NCBI RefSeq assembly: GCF_000183725.1
Contig: NC_014762.1
Coordinates: forward strand, 1,178,001-1,242,000
Reading direction: 5' to 3'
Length of the DNA stretch: 64,000 nucleotides
DNA from: Sulfuricurvum kujiense DSM 16994
GTDB lineage: Bacteria > Campylobacterota > Campylobacteria > Campylobacterales > Sulfurimonadaceae
The number at the start of each line of letters is the position of its first letter. The stretch's first letter is position 1. This document shows positions 1-9,375 of the stretch, piece after piece. Under the pieces are notes generated by a model. That model was not told where the DNA came from, made no database searches, and worked only from the letters and a program-made list of their open reading frames with translations. The translations under genes and the position numbers were made by a program.

Positions 1-431
1 GCCGGATCAAATGTCTCCATCTGAAGCAATTTCAAGACGCGCCCCGGGGTGCCGACGATGATATGGGCGCCGTGTTTGAGCGAATGAATCTGCCCTTTCA
101 TCGGAACCCCTCCGCAGAGGGTGAGAACTTTGATATTGCCGATTTCAGATGCTAACGAACGGATCACTTTTGCCACTTGTTCGGCAAGTTCGCGGGTAGG
201 GCAGAGGATCAGTGACTGGGTGCCGAAGGATTTGGGGTTGATCCGTTCCAAAACGCCTAGTCCGAATGCCAAGGTTTTTCCGCTTCCGGTGGCGGCTTGG
301 GCGATACAATCTTTTTTTTGTAAGATAACAGGCAAAGCTTGCGATTGAATAGAGGTCATTTGAGTAAACTCCAACCGTTTCAATGCTTCTTTTAGGGGGA
401 TACGTAATGCTAAGGTTTCGAAGGTGGACAT
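1..431 (-). CDS. dbpA: ATP-dependent RNA helicase DbpA (N-terminal part, cut by window edge)
   Basis: DEAD-box RNA helicase; in known bacteria DbpA acts on 23S rRNA during large-subunit assembly. About 143 residues are visible. They contain the Q-motif region (MTSIQSQALP), Walker A AATGSGKT at residues 46-53, motif Ia PTRELAEQV, the GG motif (LTLCGGVPM) and motif Ib GTPGRV. The LCGG..M..Q..SLKHGAHIIVGTPGR spacing resembles DbpA more than RhlE, but the C-terminal RNA-binding domain that would prove this lies outside the window. The start is ATG at 429-431, about 28 bases downstream of a clear -10 box. The gene is separate from acnB, which is on the same strand and ends further from this start. 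Confidence 0.85.
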   Translation of the reverse strand, partial: MSTFETLALRIPLKEALKRLEFTQMTSIQSQALPVILQKKDCIAQAATGSGKTLAFGLGVLERINPKSFGTQSLILCPTRELAEQVAKVIRSLASEIGNIKVLTLCGGVPMKGQIHSLKHGAHIIVGTPGRVLKLLQMETFDP

Positions 432-458
432 TGTGTCGCTTTATAATATAGATACGCG

Positions 459-464
459 ATTATA
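459..464 (-). promoter_or_regulatory. Extended -10 promoter of dbpA
   Basis: On the minus strand the sequence TATGCTATAATCG holds a consensus TATAAT with an upstream TG, 28 bases before the dbpA start. No good -35 is visible, which is common in Campylobacterota. Confidence 0.6.
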
Positions 465-511
465 GCATAGTTGGAAATCCCCCGCAGGGGAGGGAGTTTG
501 AGTGGTATGCG

Positions 512-3121
512 TTATACGGCTTTAATCGTAACGCCGTATTTTTCTTCAGCCACGTTGCGCGCTTGAAGCGAATACGAAGCGATCTCGTTAAAGTTGAGAT
601 ATTTGTAAACGTCATCCGCTTTTCCTGCCAATTTCTCAGGAACGATGCTCATGTATTCCGCTACGGTCGGGATACGTCCGAGTTTTGCACATACCGCTGC
701 TAGCTCGGCTGATCCTAGGTAAACCTGAGTCCCTTTACCAAGACGGTTGTCGAAGTTACGGGTAGAGGTTGAGAATACGGTTGATCCTTCGCGTGAACTC
801 GCTTGGTTACCCATACAGAGTGAACATCCCGGAACTTCGGTTTGTGCTGCGATCGCTTTGTAAACGTCGTAGTACCCTTCGTTGATAAGTTGTTGCTCAT
901 CCATACGGGTCGGAGGAACGATCCAGAACTTTTCAACCGCAATTTTGCCTTCGCCGCGCATTACTTCACCCGCTGCACGGTAGTGACCGATATTGGTCAT
1001 ACAGCTGCCCAAGAATACTTCATCGATTTTTTCACCCGCAACTTCGCTGAGCAATTTAACATTGTCAGGATCGTTCGGACAAGCAAGGATCGGCTCTTTA
1101 ACTTCATTAAGATCGATTTCGATGATCGCTGCATACTCTGCATCCGCATCCGGTTCCATCAATGACGGAGCGGCCAACCACTCTTTCATTTTATCGGCGC
1201 GGCGTTGAAGCGTGCGAGCATCTTCGTAACCGTCTTTAATCATCGCTTCGATCAGCGTTACGTTTGATTTTAGGTATTCGATAACCGGTTCTTTGTTTAA
1301 ACGAACGGTACAAGCAGCCGCTGAACGCTCAGCCGATGCATCGGAAAGTTCGAACGCTTGTTCCACTTTCATGTTCGGAAGACCTTCGATTTCCAACACA
1401 CGTCCGTTGAAGATATTTTTCTTACCTTTTTTCTCAACCGTGAGTAATCCTTGTTTGATCGCATAATACGGGATCGCGTTAACGAGATCACGTAAAGTGA
1501 TACCCGGCTGCATTTCACCTTTGAAGCGTACAAGAACGGATTCCGGCATTTCAAGAGGCATAGAACCGGTAACCGCTGCAAACGCAACAAGACCTGAACC
1601 TGCAGGGAAACTCACACCGATCGGGAAACGGGTATGAGAGTCACCGCCGGTTCCTACAGTATCCGGAAGAACCATACGGTTCAACCATGAATGGATAACA
1701 CCGTCCGCAGGACGAAGAGCTACACCGCTGCGTGAGCTGATGAATGCCGGCAATGTTGCGTGCAATTTCACGTCGGACGGTTTAGGATACGCCGCCGTAT
1801 GACAGAAAGACTGCAATACGAAATCAGCCGAGAAACCGAGAGCTGAAAGCTCTTTGATCTCATCGCGCGTCATCGGTCCGGTAGTATCTTGGCTACCTAC
1901 GGTGCTAGTCATCGGCTCGCAGTACATACCCGGGCGTACCCCTTCCATACCGCATGCTTTACCGACCATTTTTTGAGCAAGGGTATACCCTTTGCCCGTA
2001 TCGGCAGGCTGGATTGGAGTTGCGAAAATAGTTGCCGGAGCCATACCGAGTGCCGCACGTGCTTTAGCCGTTAAACCGCGGCCGATGATCAACGGAATAC
2101 GTCCGCCTGCACGTACTTCATCTTCGATCGTATTCGGACGAAGGCTGAATGTAGCGATTTGCGTACCGTTTTTAGTAATAGTTCCCGCTTTTGTATCGAT
2201 ATCGAGTACATCACCGGTTTCCATTTGAGATACGTCGGCTTCAATCGGCAATGCGCCTGAATCTTCACACGTAGCGAAGAAGATCGGAGCGATAATGCTT
2301 CCGATTACAACACCGCCGGTACGTTTGTTCGGGATACCCGGAATATCGTCACCCATGTGCCATTGAACAGAGTTTGCAGCAGACTTACGGCTTGAACCGG
2401 TTCCGACAACGTCACCGACGTAAGCGATCTGTTTCCCCATTTTTTTAAGTTCAGCGATTTTAGCGATACCTTCAGGCATTTTAGCCGAAAGCATAGTTGT
2501 CGCATGAAGCGGGATATCCGAACGGGTAAATGCCGCACTTGCAGGAGAGAGGTCATCCGTATTCGTTTCACCCGGGAATTTGAAAACAACAACGCTGAAT
2601 TTTTCAGCAAGCGGTTTTTTCGCTGTGAACCACTCCGCATCAGCCCATGATTGAAGAACTTCTTTAGCATATTTGTTCGTTTGTGACAGATCGACGATAT
2701 CGTTGAACGCATCGTATACCAATAGGGTATGTTTGAGTTCATGCGCCGCTTCGTTTGCGATGGCATCGTTGCTGAGTGCGTCGATTAGAGGCTTAACATT
2801 ATATCCTCCGACCATTTTACCGAGGATTTTAATAGCCGCTTTTTTATGATCATCGCTGTTGATATCGCTGTTATCAGCCAAGAAAGCTTTTACTTGACCT
2901 TGGACGACTTGGTGTAAAAATGCCGCTTTAACGTGAGCACCGTCATCCACACCCGGATTGACACGCTCTGCAAGCATTTCGACCAATTCAGCGTTTTTAG
3001 AGCTCTCTGCCGTAATTAGTTCAACAAGAGCGGTAACTTGCTCTTTTGTAAGTGGCAACGGGGGGATTCCCTGTGCTTCACGTTCCGCTACGTGTGCTTT
3101 GTATTCGTCCATAAAAGCCAT
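512..3121 (-). CDS. acnB: Aconitate hydratase B
   Basis: TCA-cycle enzyme converting citrate to isocitrate through a 4Fe-4S cluster; AcnB also has 2-methylisocitrate dehydratase activity in other bacteria. The 869-residue length fits the AcnB family and not AcnA. The N-terminal HEAT-like domain ([12 protein letters not shown], roughly residues 1-160) comes before the swivel domain, which is the AcnB order. Cluster-binding cysteines are visible in [11 protein letters not shown] (near residue 705) and CSLCMGNQ (near 765). Start ATG 3119-3121 follows AGGAG five bases upstream. It is a single gene with its own promoter and a large inverted repeat upstream (3186-3245). Confidence 0.97.
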   Translation of the reverse strand: MAFMDEYKAHVAEREAQGIPPLPLTKEQVTALVELITAESSKNAELVEMLAERVNPGVDDGAHVKAAFLHQVVQGQVKAFLADNSDINSDDHKKAAIKILGKMVGGYNVKPLIDALSNDAIANEAAHELKHTLLVYDAFNDIVDLSQTNKYAKEVLQSWADAEWFTAKKPLAEKFSVVVFKFPGETNTDDLSPASAAFTRSDIPLHATTMLSAKMPEGIAKIAELKKMGKQIAYVGDVVGTGSSRKSAANSVQWHMGDDIPGIPNKRTGGVVIGSIIAPIFFATCEDSGALPIEADVSQMETGDVLDIDTKAGTITKNGTQIATFSLRPNTIEDEVRAGGRIPLIIGRGLTAKARAALGMAPATIFATPIQPADTGKGYTLAQKMVGKACGMEGVRPGMYCEPMTSTVGSQDTTGPMTRDEIKELSALGFSADFVLQSFCHTAAYPKPSDVKLHATLPAFISSRSGVALRPADGVIHSWLNRMVLPDTVGTGGDSHTRFPIGVSFPAGSGLVAFAAVTGSMPLEMPESVLVRFKGEMQPGITLRDLVNAIPYYAIKQGLLTVEKKGKKNIFNGRVLEIEGLPNMKVEQAFELSDASAERSAAACTVRLNKEPVIEYLKSNVTLIEAMIKDGYEDARTLQRRADKMKEWLAAPSLMEPDADAEYAAIIEIDLNEVKEPILACPNDPDNVKLLSEVAGEKIDEVFLGSCMTNIGHYRAAGEVMRGEGKIAVEKFWIVPPTRMDEQQLINEGYYDVYKAIAAQTEVPGCSLCMGNQASSREGSTVFSTSTRNFDNRLGKGTQVYLGSAELAAVCAKLGRIPTVAEYMSIVPEKLAGKADDVYKYLNFNEIASYSLQARNVAEEKYGVTIKAV

Positions 3122-3151
3122 AGTGACTCCTGTGCATGTTAATTTTGAATG

Positions 3152-3157
3152 ATTATA
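3152..3157 (-). promoter_or_regulatory. -10 box of acnB promoter
   Basis: TATAAT on the minus strand (CTGATATAATCATTC), placing the transcription start near 3146 and leaving a short leader with the AGGAG ribosome site before acnB. Confidence 0.6.
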
Positions 3158-3185
3158 TCAGAAGAAAAAATCAGTTTAATCACAG

Positions 3186-3245
3186 TGTTACTATATTACT
3201 CAATTCTTTTTGATTTTACCGAAAAAAATGAGTAATAAAGTAACA
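3186..3245. promoter_or_regulatory. Long inverted repeat upstream of the acnB promoter
   Basis: TGTTACTATATTACTCA at 3186-3202 is matched by TGAGTAATAAAGTAACA at 3229-3245; the arms are complementary at 16 of 17 positions and are separated by 26 bases of AT-rich sequence. Relative to the inferred acnB start this lies at about -40 to -100, where an activator or a looping regulator would bind. There is no U-tract that would make it a terminator for acnB or ftsK. The regulator is unknown. Confidence 0.6.
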
Positions 3246-3346
3246 TATAGAAAATTTTGCATAAGAATATTTTTTTTTTCAAAAAGAAAGAATGGGATAA
3301 AAAGTTACAAATCCGGTGGATGCGGAAAAATTCCGCACAGATGGAG

Positions 3347-5611
3347 TTAAAAAGGGTCGTTGACGATAATGTCACGATTCCCTTTGGCATTTGGGGCGGA
3401 GAGGATACCGTTGTTTTCAAGCTGCTCTATAAGACGGGCAGAGCGATTGTAGCCGATTTGAAGTCGCCGCTGCAAATAACTGATAGAGGTTTTTTGCTCC
3501 GTGAGGACAATGTTTTTTGCCTCTTCATAAAGCTCGTCAGACTCTTCATCATTTCCGCTTCCGCTATCGGATTTCGCAACATCTTCTTTATCGCGAAGAA
3601 ATCGACGATCATATTCCGGCTCACGCTGTGCTTTGAGGAAATCAACCACTTTTTCGATTTCGACTTCGGTACTCCACGGAGCATGCAGCCGTACAAGGCC
3701 GCTCATCCCCGGAGGGGTAAAGAGCATATCCCCACGGCCGAGGAGCGATTCGGCCCCCATGCCGTCGAGGATGATCTTACTGTCGATTTTCTGCCCCACT
3801 TTGTAACTGATACGAGAGGGGAGATTGGCTTTGATCAGACCGGTGACGACATCGACGCTCGGGCGCTGGGTCGCTACGATGAGATGGATACCGCTAGCGC
3901 GGGCCATTTGGGCAAGACGTGCGATCGAATATTCGACATCTTTTCCGCTGGTCATCATCAAATCGGCCAGCTCATCGATAATAACGACGATGTAGGGGAG
4001 AAGATCGTGCCCCTCTTTTTTCGCTTTTTCATTAAAGTTTTCGATATTTTTGGTACGTGTCTCGCTCATCAGCTGATAACGGCGTTCCATTTCGTAGACC
4101 ATATTGTTGAGGGCTGAAATAGCTTCTTTAGGTTTGGTGATGACCGGGGTCAAAAGGTGCGGTATCTCATTATAGATAGAGAACTCCAGCATTTTCGGGT
4201 CAATCATCAAAAGTTTGAGCTGATCGGGCGAGTTTTTGTACAGCAGACTCAGAATCATCGAGTTGATACCGACACTCTTACCGCTCCCTGTTGTCCCTGC
4301 GATCAAAAGATGGGGAAGCTTTTTAAGATCGGTGATAAACGGTTTTCCGACGATATCTTTTCCTAATATCAATGTGAGCGGGGAAGCCGCTTCTTGGAAA
4401 AGCTGGCTTTCCAGCATCTCGCGCAGATAGATCGTTTCGACGGTTTTATTCGGTATTTCGATCCCTACGACATCTTTGCCGGGAATAGGGGCTTGAATCC
4501 GGATCGTCTGCGCTTTGAGTGCCATCGCTAGGTCATCTTGAAGTCCCAGAATTTTTGAAACTTTGATATTGGCGGCCGGTTTAAACTCAAATGTGGAGAC
4601 GACAGGTCCGGCGTAGGTTCGTACCACATCCCCTTCGATATTAAAGTGCTTGAGTTTTTCGATCAAATCACGGATTTTATCATCCAGCTCCGCTTCGTCC
4701 ACCAAAGTCTGTTTCTTAGGGGGATTTTGAAAGAAATCCAAAGGGGGAAGCTTGAAATTTTTCGGTTTTTCGCTGACCCCTTTGTCGATTTGTTCCAAGA
4801 GCATTTTATTCTCTTCGAGTTCATCAACGACAAGTGCGTGCTGTTTGGACTCTTTGACTTTTTTTGCCATACTCAAAATCGTTGACTCTTTAGGAGTGAT
4901 GTCGGCTGTTTTCGGGGTTTCTTCAGTCTCAGCAGGTTCTGAGAAAAGAGTTTCATTCGGTTTTGATACGGGAACATGTGAGTTTGTTTCATGGTGTTGC
5001 ACAACAGGTGCCGGTTCAAAAACCGGAACAAACGGTTTTTCTTCTTCGTGATGTATCGCAAACTCTTCTTTGATATTGTCTGATGCGTAAATATCATCTG
5101 CATGAGCAGGCGTTTGGGTCGGTTTAGGAGAAGTCAGGGGTTTGTCCATATACTCTTTGATCGGCTGTGCGAGTTCGGATAGGCTTTGCTCCATCACTAA
5201 AATGATTGATACGGTAACCATCATGAGCCATAATATCCATAACCCGAAGACTCCGATATACAGTGATAAGAAGTCTACGATTGTTCCGACCAGGGCACCT
5301 CTGTAAATATCATCTACCACCATTGCCTGAAAAAATAGGAGGGCGAAAAAGAGTAAAGCGAAAATTCCGGTCATTTCCAGACGTCGATGTAGGTCACCAT
5401 GGTATTTATACCAATAAAACAGGGGGACCATTAAAAGGAGAAGATAGGTATACGCCACATATCCGAACACATGGACATTCATCTGGGCAAATGATTCGCC
5501 GTATGCTCCGATTATGGACGCATCCGCGATAATTGTCGCAATTCCTAAATAAAATAAAATACCGAAGCCGGCAATAAACAGTGTATCGCGTAAAATGAGA
5601 GATCCTTGCAA
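3347..5611 (-). CDS. ftsK: DNA translocase FtsK
   Basis: Septal DNA pump that clears chromosomes from the division site and activates XerCD/H recombination. The 754-residue protein has four hydrophobic segments in the first 150 residues, a polar linker (about 150-290), then the motor. Walker A GTTGSGKS is near residue 440 and Walker B VVIIDELADLM near 540. The C-terminal winged-helix gamma domain (about 690-754, ...YLQRRLQIGYNRSARLIEQLE) is the part that reads KOPS-type sites. The linker is short compared with E. coli FtsK, as is usual in this phylum. The first codon used here is TTG at 5611. No ATG fits before the first membrane segment and the ribosome site is weak, so the exact start is uncertain. 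Confidence 0.95.
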   Translation of the reverse strand: MQGSLILRDTLFIAGFGILFYLGIATIIADASIIGAYGESFAQMNVHVFGYVAYTYLLLLMVPLFYWYKYHGDLHRRLEMTGIFALLFFALLFFQAMVVDDIYRGALVGTIVDFLSLYIGVFGLWILWLMMVTVSIILVMEQSLSELAQPIKEYMDKPLTSPKPTQTPAHADDIYASDNIKEEFAIHHEEEKPFVPVFEPAPVVQHHETNSHVPVSKPNETLFSEPAETEETPKTADITPKESTILSMAKKVKESKQHALVVDELEENKMLLEQIDKGVSEKPKNFKLPPLDFFQNPPKKQTLVDEAELDDKIRDLIEKLKHFNIEGDVVRTYAGPVVSTFEFKPAANIKVSKILGLQDDLAMALKAQTIRIQAPIPGKDVVGIEIPNKTVETIYLREMLESQLFQEAASPLTLILGKDIVGKPFITDLKKLPHLLIAGTTGSGKSVGINSMILSLLYKNSPDQLKLLMIDPKMLEFSIYNEIPHLLTPVITKPKEAISALNNMVYEMERRYQLMSETRTKNIENFNEKAKKEGHDLLPYIVVIIDELADLMMTSGKDVEYSIARLAQMARASGIHLIVATQRPSVDVVTGLIKANLPSRISYKVGQKIDSKIILDGMGAESLLGRGDMLFTPPGMSGLVRLHAPWSTEVEIEKVVDFLKAQREPEYDRRFLRDKEDVAKSDSGSGNDEESDELYEEAKNIVLTEQKTSISYLQRRLQIGYNRSARLIEQLENNGILSAPNAKGNRDIIVNDPF

Positions 5612-5639
5612 TTCAGGTTGAAAAGTAGATCGATTATAG

Positions 5640-5667
5640 CAAAAAAGGGGATATAAACCCCTTTTAT
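5640..5667 (-). terminator. Rho-independent terminator after flgL
   Basis: On the minus strand AAAAGGGG - TTTATAT - CCCCTTTTTT forms an eight-pair stem followed by a T-run, immediately downstream of the flgL stop and before ftsK. It separates the two genes. Confidence 0.75.
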
Positions 5668-5676
5668 TGCACTATG

Positions 5677-7788
5677 CTATAAATAATTGACAAGAGAAAG
5701 TTGAGAAACTTTTGAGATATTAGATAAAAGTGCCTGGTAATTAAGTGTAAGCTGCTGCAATTTCAATTGCGATTCGGCAATATCCGTATCGATGACATCG
5801 GACTGAAGTGTTTTGGTACTGATGATTAGAAGATCGCTTCGGTCAGATGAAGCCTGCAGGACTTGAGAATAAGACCCCGCTAATGTTTGAAGACGCGAAA
5901 CATGATCGGTAAGATCATCCATTTTCTGAATCGAGTTTTGAATGCCGATATTTCGAGGGTCTATATCGTCTTGCCCGTTTGCCTGCATTTTTCCTTCTTC
6001 AACCGATTTTATCATCTCTTCGATTTCATCAAAAAAGTTTTTTTTCGGATCGCTGATCGTTAAAGCGTTATTAGTTTGAAACGAAAGTGCGTTTCCCGTA
6101 ATCAGAGGAGGGAAAAAACTGCTGCTTGTCTGATCATACAATGCAAGCTCAGCGCGGGTTGTCGGATGATTCAAATCTTCAAACCCTAGATTACCGGTTG
6201 TACTCAATGAGACTTTGCCTAATACATTTGAAGCACTGATAGCGGCATCATAGCTTACCGGATCATTCGGTACCGTCGGCAAGGTATTGGTTACCGCCAT
6301 ATTCACGACGTCCATAAGCTGCTGATAGGTAACTTCATTTGCATTGGAAGGAATACCTTCCAATGCCTCTTTCACACCGTTTGCATTTAAGTCATTAAAA
6401 GCCGATCCGTAGATAGAGTAGGTAGTTCCGCCGATATTATCGGTAAAGGTGGACGGCGTTCCTAGATTAATGCTGATATCGTATGCAGAACCGTTTATAT
6501 TGGTCCCTTTTAATGCTAAAATTCTGCCGTTGACATTGTTTGAACCCGATGCGTCGACAAGTTTATCGCTCGGAGTGGCGTACACATTGGTATCTTTTAA
6601 AATCTGCGACATATTGGATAAAAGCTTTGCCCCGTCTTTTGTAAAATTAAATTGGTCGTAAATTAACCCCTCTATAGTAGCTGTAGAATCGGTAGGTGCC
6701 AGGCCGCTTTTGACAAATTCTTTGATGTAGAGCTGATTTGAGCCTGAGAGGACATCGGCAAAATCGGTTGTTCCCGATTGCAGCGTACTTAAATCCGGCG
6801 TATCAGCACTGTCAATACCGTCACTGCCCAAATCCATGGCACCGATCATATGGAAATCCAATTTGCTCGAGCCGGCAATTTTGTCCTTAATCTCAATTTG
6901 TCCGCGGGTATTAATGGTGACATCGACTTGATTGGGAGCGAACGCATCACTGATTTCTCTCGTTAAATCTTCCATTGTCGCATCTGTTCCCAGAGTAATT
7001 TTTTGTTTAAATGTTTCTCCGGTTGAACGGGTTCCTTGGATGTAAAAATAAGCTTTTCTCAACGGATCGTCAGTAGCATCGCTATTGGTGTCCCCCATTA
7101 AATCACGTATGGTACTGCTGGAAGTTATATACGTTTCTTTCGAGAAACTATCGGGTATTTGTGAACCTTGCATAATATTCGGATAGAGATCCGTTAAACT
7201 TGTTTGGGGAACGTTGGTCGTAATTTTACGATTGATTATACTTTCGTCACCGAAAAAAAGTTGGGCTCCGGAAATGTTGTACGGTTGTTTAAGACCTGCG
7301 CCCAAGAAGGCTTCCAAGGTTTTGTCGTTTCCTTTGTAGTTACCGTTTTCGTCAATCGGTTTTACGGAGAGTGCTGTTCCGGAAAAGATAAACTGCCCGC
7401 CAATCGATGTATTGGCCAATGTAAGCAAATGGTTTTGTAATCCGCGTAAATCCTGCGCAATAGCATTTCGGCTCGCATCCGATTGGGTGTCCGACGCTGC
7501 ATTTAGGAGTTTTACTTTCATTGATTCGAGTGTTTTTACGATATCACCGATCGTCGTATCGGTTTGCGTAGAGAATTTATAAGCATTTTGAGCACTGTTT
7601 TTAACTTGCCCAAGTGTTGTTAACTCATCGTCTAAACGAATCGTATTGATAAATATGCTCGGATCTTCATGTGCATATTGAATTTTTTGGCCGGATGAAA
7701 TTTGTTTGTTGACATCAAACAATTGTTTATTAATTTTATTATTTTCGCCATATATATTATTGTAGTAAGAGCCTGATGTAATTCTCAT
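5677..7788 (-). CDS. flgL: Flagellar hook-filament junction protein FlgL (long form)
   Basis: Flagellin-like junction protein (HAP3) joining hook and filament. The N-terminal conserved D0/D1 region (MRITSGSYYNNIYGENNKINKQLFDVNKQISSGQKIQYAHEDP, first 43 residues) and the C-terminal helix (DTDIAESQLKLQQLTLNYQALLSNISKVSQLSLVNYL) are typical. The central region, about residues 130-590, is a large variable insertion that would be surface-exposed. Total is 703 aa, more than twice the enterobacterial size; long FlgL forms are usual in Campylobacterota. The start at 7786-7788 is chosen over an upstream one at 7881 because AAAGGATTTGAC sits just before it and the flagellin-like motif starts there. It is transcribed from a sigma54-type site at 7822-7837. 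Confidence 0.9.
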   Translation of the reverse strand: MRITSGSYYNNIYGENNKINKQLFDVNKQISSGQKIQYAHEDPSIFINTIRLDDELTTLGQVKNSAQNAYKFSTQTDTTIGDIVKTLESMKVKLLNAASDTQSDASRNAIAQDLRGLQNHLLTLANTSIGGQFIFSGTALSVKPIDENGNYKGNDKTLEAFLGAGLKQPYNISGAQLFFGDESIINRKITTNVPQTSLTDLYPNIMQGSQIPDSFSKETYITSSSTIRDLMGDTNSDATDDPLRKAYFYIQGTRSTGETFKQKITLGTDATMEDLTREISDAFAPNQVDVTINTRGQIEIKDKIAGSSKLDFHMIGAMDLGSDGIDSADTPDLSTLQSGTTDFADVLSGSNQLYIKEFVKSGLAPTDSTATIEGLIYDQFNFTKDGAKLLSNMSQILKDTNVYATPSDKLVDASGSNNVNGRILALKGTNINGSAYDISINLGTPSTFTDNIGGTTYSIYGSAFNDLNANGVKEALEGIPSNANEVTYQQLMDVVNMAVTNTLPTVPNDPVSYDAAISASNVLGKVSLSTTGNLGFEDLNHPTTRAELALYDQTSSSFFPPLITGNALSFQTNNALTISDPKKNFFDEIEEMIKSVEEGKMQANGQDDIDPRNIGIQNSIQKMDDLTDHVSRLQTLAGSYSQVLQASSDRSDLLIISTKTLQSDVIDTDIAESQLKLQQLTLNYQALLSNISKVSQLSLVNYL

Positions 7789-7821
7789 GTCAAATCCTTT
7801 TGTACAAGCATATCTGCCTAA

Positions 7822-7837
7822 AGCAATAAAAGTTCCA
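7822..7837 (-). promoter_or_regulatory. Sigma54 (RpoN) promoter of flgL
   Basis: The minus strand reads TGGAACTTTTATTGCT, with GG and GC separated by exactly ten bases, the invariant -24/-12 spacing of sigma54 promoters. Transcription would start near 7811, 23 bases before the flgL start. Late hook and hook-associated genes in Campylobacterota are commonly RpoN-dependent. Confidence 0.65.
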
Positions 7838-7909
7838 TACTCTATTATCGGCAAAAGTAAAAATTTGATTAGATAAATCACTTTTACGTATTTTTAAGCA
7901 AAGTCTCTC

Positions 7910-7915
7910 TATAAT
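7910..7915 (+). promoter_or_regulatory. -10 box of tRNA-Leu promoter
   Basis: TATAAT in CTCTCTATAATTCCACC, about 21 bases before the mature tRNA 5' end. Confidence 0.6.
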
Positions 7916-7935
7916 TCCACCTCTTCACAAGACAT

Positions 7936-8019
7936 GCCAGTGTGGTGAAATGGTAGACACGCCGGATTCAAAATCCGGTGGCGCGAGTCGTGGCGGTTCG
8001 AGTCCGCCCACTGGTACCA
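7936..8019 (+). tRNA. tRNA-Leu (anticodon CAA)
   Basis: The 84-base gene folds with acceptor arms GCCAGTG/CACTGGT, anticodon stem CCGGA/TCCGG around loop TTCAAAA (anticodon CAA), a long variable arm typical of leucine tRNA, a T-arm with GGTTCGAGTCC, and an encoded CCA. Confidence 0.95.
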
Positions 8020-8187
8020 CTTACTTAACTCATTTTATGAGTTTCCAAAAAACTTTTTTTCATCATGAATCTGTTTTAAACCCAAGCAATCAAATTTACT
8101 TCCGACTTAATTGCGTTTTTTTCCTTTCTGTTACCATTGGTTATTGAAAATAAACGATGATATGGAAAACAAGTCCGGAGAAATGCT

Positions 8188-8637
8188 ATGAAAATTATGT
8201 TTTGGATTACTCCCCGTGCCGCATTGGTCGTTATTCTCTCTACAAATTTATTTATACCTACAGTCAATGCCGAAAATTTTGAAACGAGAATTGAAAGAAA
8301 GTCTGAAATTTCTAATATACATCACAGTGTATTGAAACTATTGGAAGATGGGGGATTGGAGAAAGAAGCCGCGTTTGAAAAAGTATCGAGTCTTTTTTTA
8401 TCGAATCATGCTGAGGTCGATCGCCAGTTTGATAATCTTAGTAGACATCCCGAACTAGGCATTGACGATGAGAGTCTTCTTCGAGTGCTTTCAAAACGGG
8501 CATTATATGGCAGGAACGTCGATTTTAGAGATTATCATTCCCTTACGGGATTGGTTCACGATATAAAAAAATGTGCGCTCTCAAATTCCGAACGAAAAGC
8601 CATTCACGAGGTATCTGCATTGAATCAGACGGTATAG
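8188..8637 (+). CDS. Secreted hypothetical protein
   Basis: 149 residues with an N-terminal signal peptide (hydrophobic stretch about residues 10-25, likely cleavage after VNA before ENFETR), so the mature protein is expected in the periplasm or outside. The rest is polar and helical with no motif that I recognise. A ribosome site GGAGAAATGCT precedes the ATG. It stands alone between tRNA-Leu and a convergent SprA-like gene. No function is proposed. Confidence 0.7.
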   Translation: MKIMFWITPRAALVVILSTNLFIPTVNAENFETRIERKSEISNIHHSVLKLLEDGGLEKEAAFEKVSSLFLSNHAEVDRQFDNLSRHPELGIDDESLLRVLSKRALYGRNVDFRDYHSLTGLVHDIKKCALSNSERKAIHEVSALNQTV

Positions 8638-8690
8638 GTTAAGTGGGTATGTTGAAAAAGGGTATGAAAGTATAAGGAATAAAGAGAGTA

Positions 8691-9215
8691 TTACGACTGG
8701 CTCGGAACAGAAGAGGAAGCTTCTGCAGGCGGTGTATCTGAAGATGCGATTGCATTGTAGGCTTTTTGGCCGTTTAGTGTGTCTTGGATTTTTTTACTTT
8801 GTTCCAAATGGCCCCGCATCTCCATGACGGCTGCTGATGCTGCGACACGATAGTCCTGCGGACTCGGATCGGAGGGGGCCATAGCCGCCGCGACGATTTG
8901 GCGTGCTTTTCGGATAGTCTCTTCAGGGGTTTTTCCTTCGGACGTATCGATGGGGACTTCCCCGGCCGTGGCGTACATCTTCCCGTCAGGACCCTTGGTA
9001 TAGCTGAAATTTGCTCCGCCGCTGACGATACCGCCGCCTGCGGCAACGTGTGCCGCTTCATGGGCACGTACTTTGGTATCGGAGGATGCCAATTCAGAGA
9101 TTAAAGCTTGATAGGAAGGCGATTTTTCGGGAGTTGCAGGTTCTTTTGATGGTTTGTCATGATTCGAAGTGTAGGATGAGTACTGATAGTGAGAGGGCGA
9201 TACCTGTATATTCAT
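8691..9215 (-). CDS. SprA-related putative metalloprotease
   Basis: 174-residue protein of the SprA-related family, which is widespread and carries a conserved HExxH-type site. Here the site is VRAHEAAHVAAGG (near residue 55), followed by GANFSYTKGPDGKMYATAGEV and EVPID, the family core, and by a conserved C-terminal MEMRGHLEQ. No signal peptide is visible and the first 45 residues are low complexity and rich in Ser, Pro and Lys. HEAAH suggests zinc binding, but catalytic activity is only inferred. Transcribed alone, convergent with the upstream secreted protein. Confidence 0.75.
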   Translation of the reverse strand: MNIQVSPSHYQYSSYTSNHDKPSKEPATPEKSPSYQALISELASSDTKVRAHEAAHVAAGGGIVSGGANFSYTKGPDGKMYATAGEVPIDTSEGKTPEETIRKARQIVAAAMAPSDPSPQDYRVAASAAVMEMRGHLEQSKKIQDTLNGQKAYNAIASSDTPPAEASSSVPSQS

Positions 9216-9348
9216 CTGTTTATAGGATTTCCTTCTACCCTTGTTTGATCCGTTTCACCGATTTAGATAAGAAAATAATAACATGTTTTTATCCTCTCGG
9301 CTACGGGTACATGATAATAGGTTCCCTGCAATAGATAGGTTGATTCGA

Positions 9349-9354
9349 TATAAT
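9349..9354 (+). promoter_or_regulatory. -10 box upstream of the Aat-like gene
   Basis: TATAAT in TTCGATATAATGG, 22 bases before the ATG at 9376. Confidence 0.5.
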
Positions 9355-9375
9355 GGTATTTATGAGGTTTGAAAG

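Noticed and set aside
470-500. Terminator after acnB (CCCC-GCA-GGGG)
   Set aside because: The stem is only four or five pairs and lacks a T-run on the minus strand.
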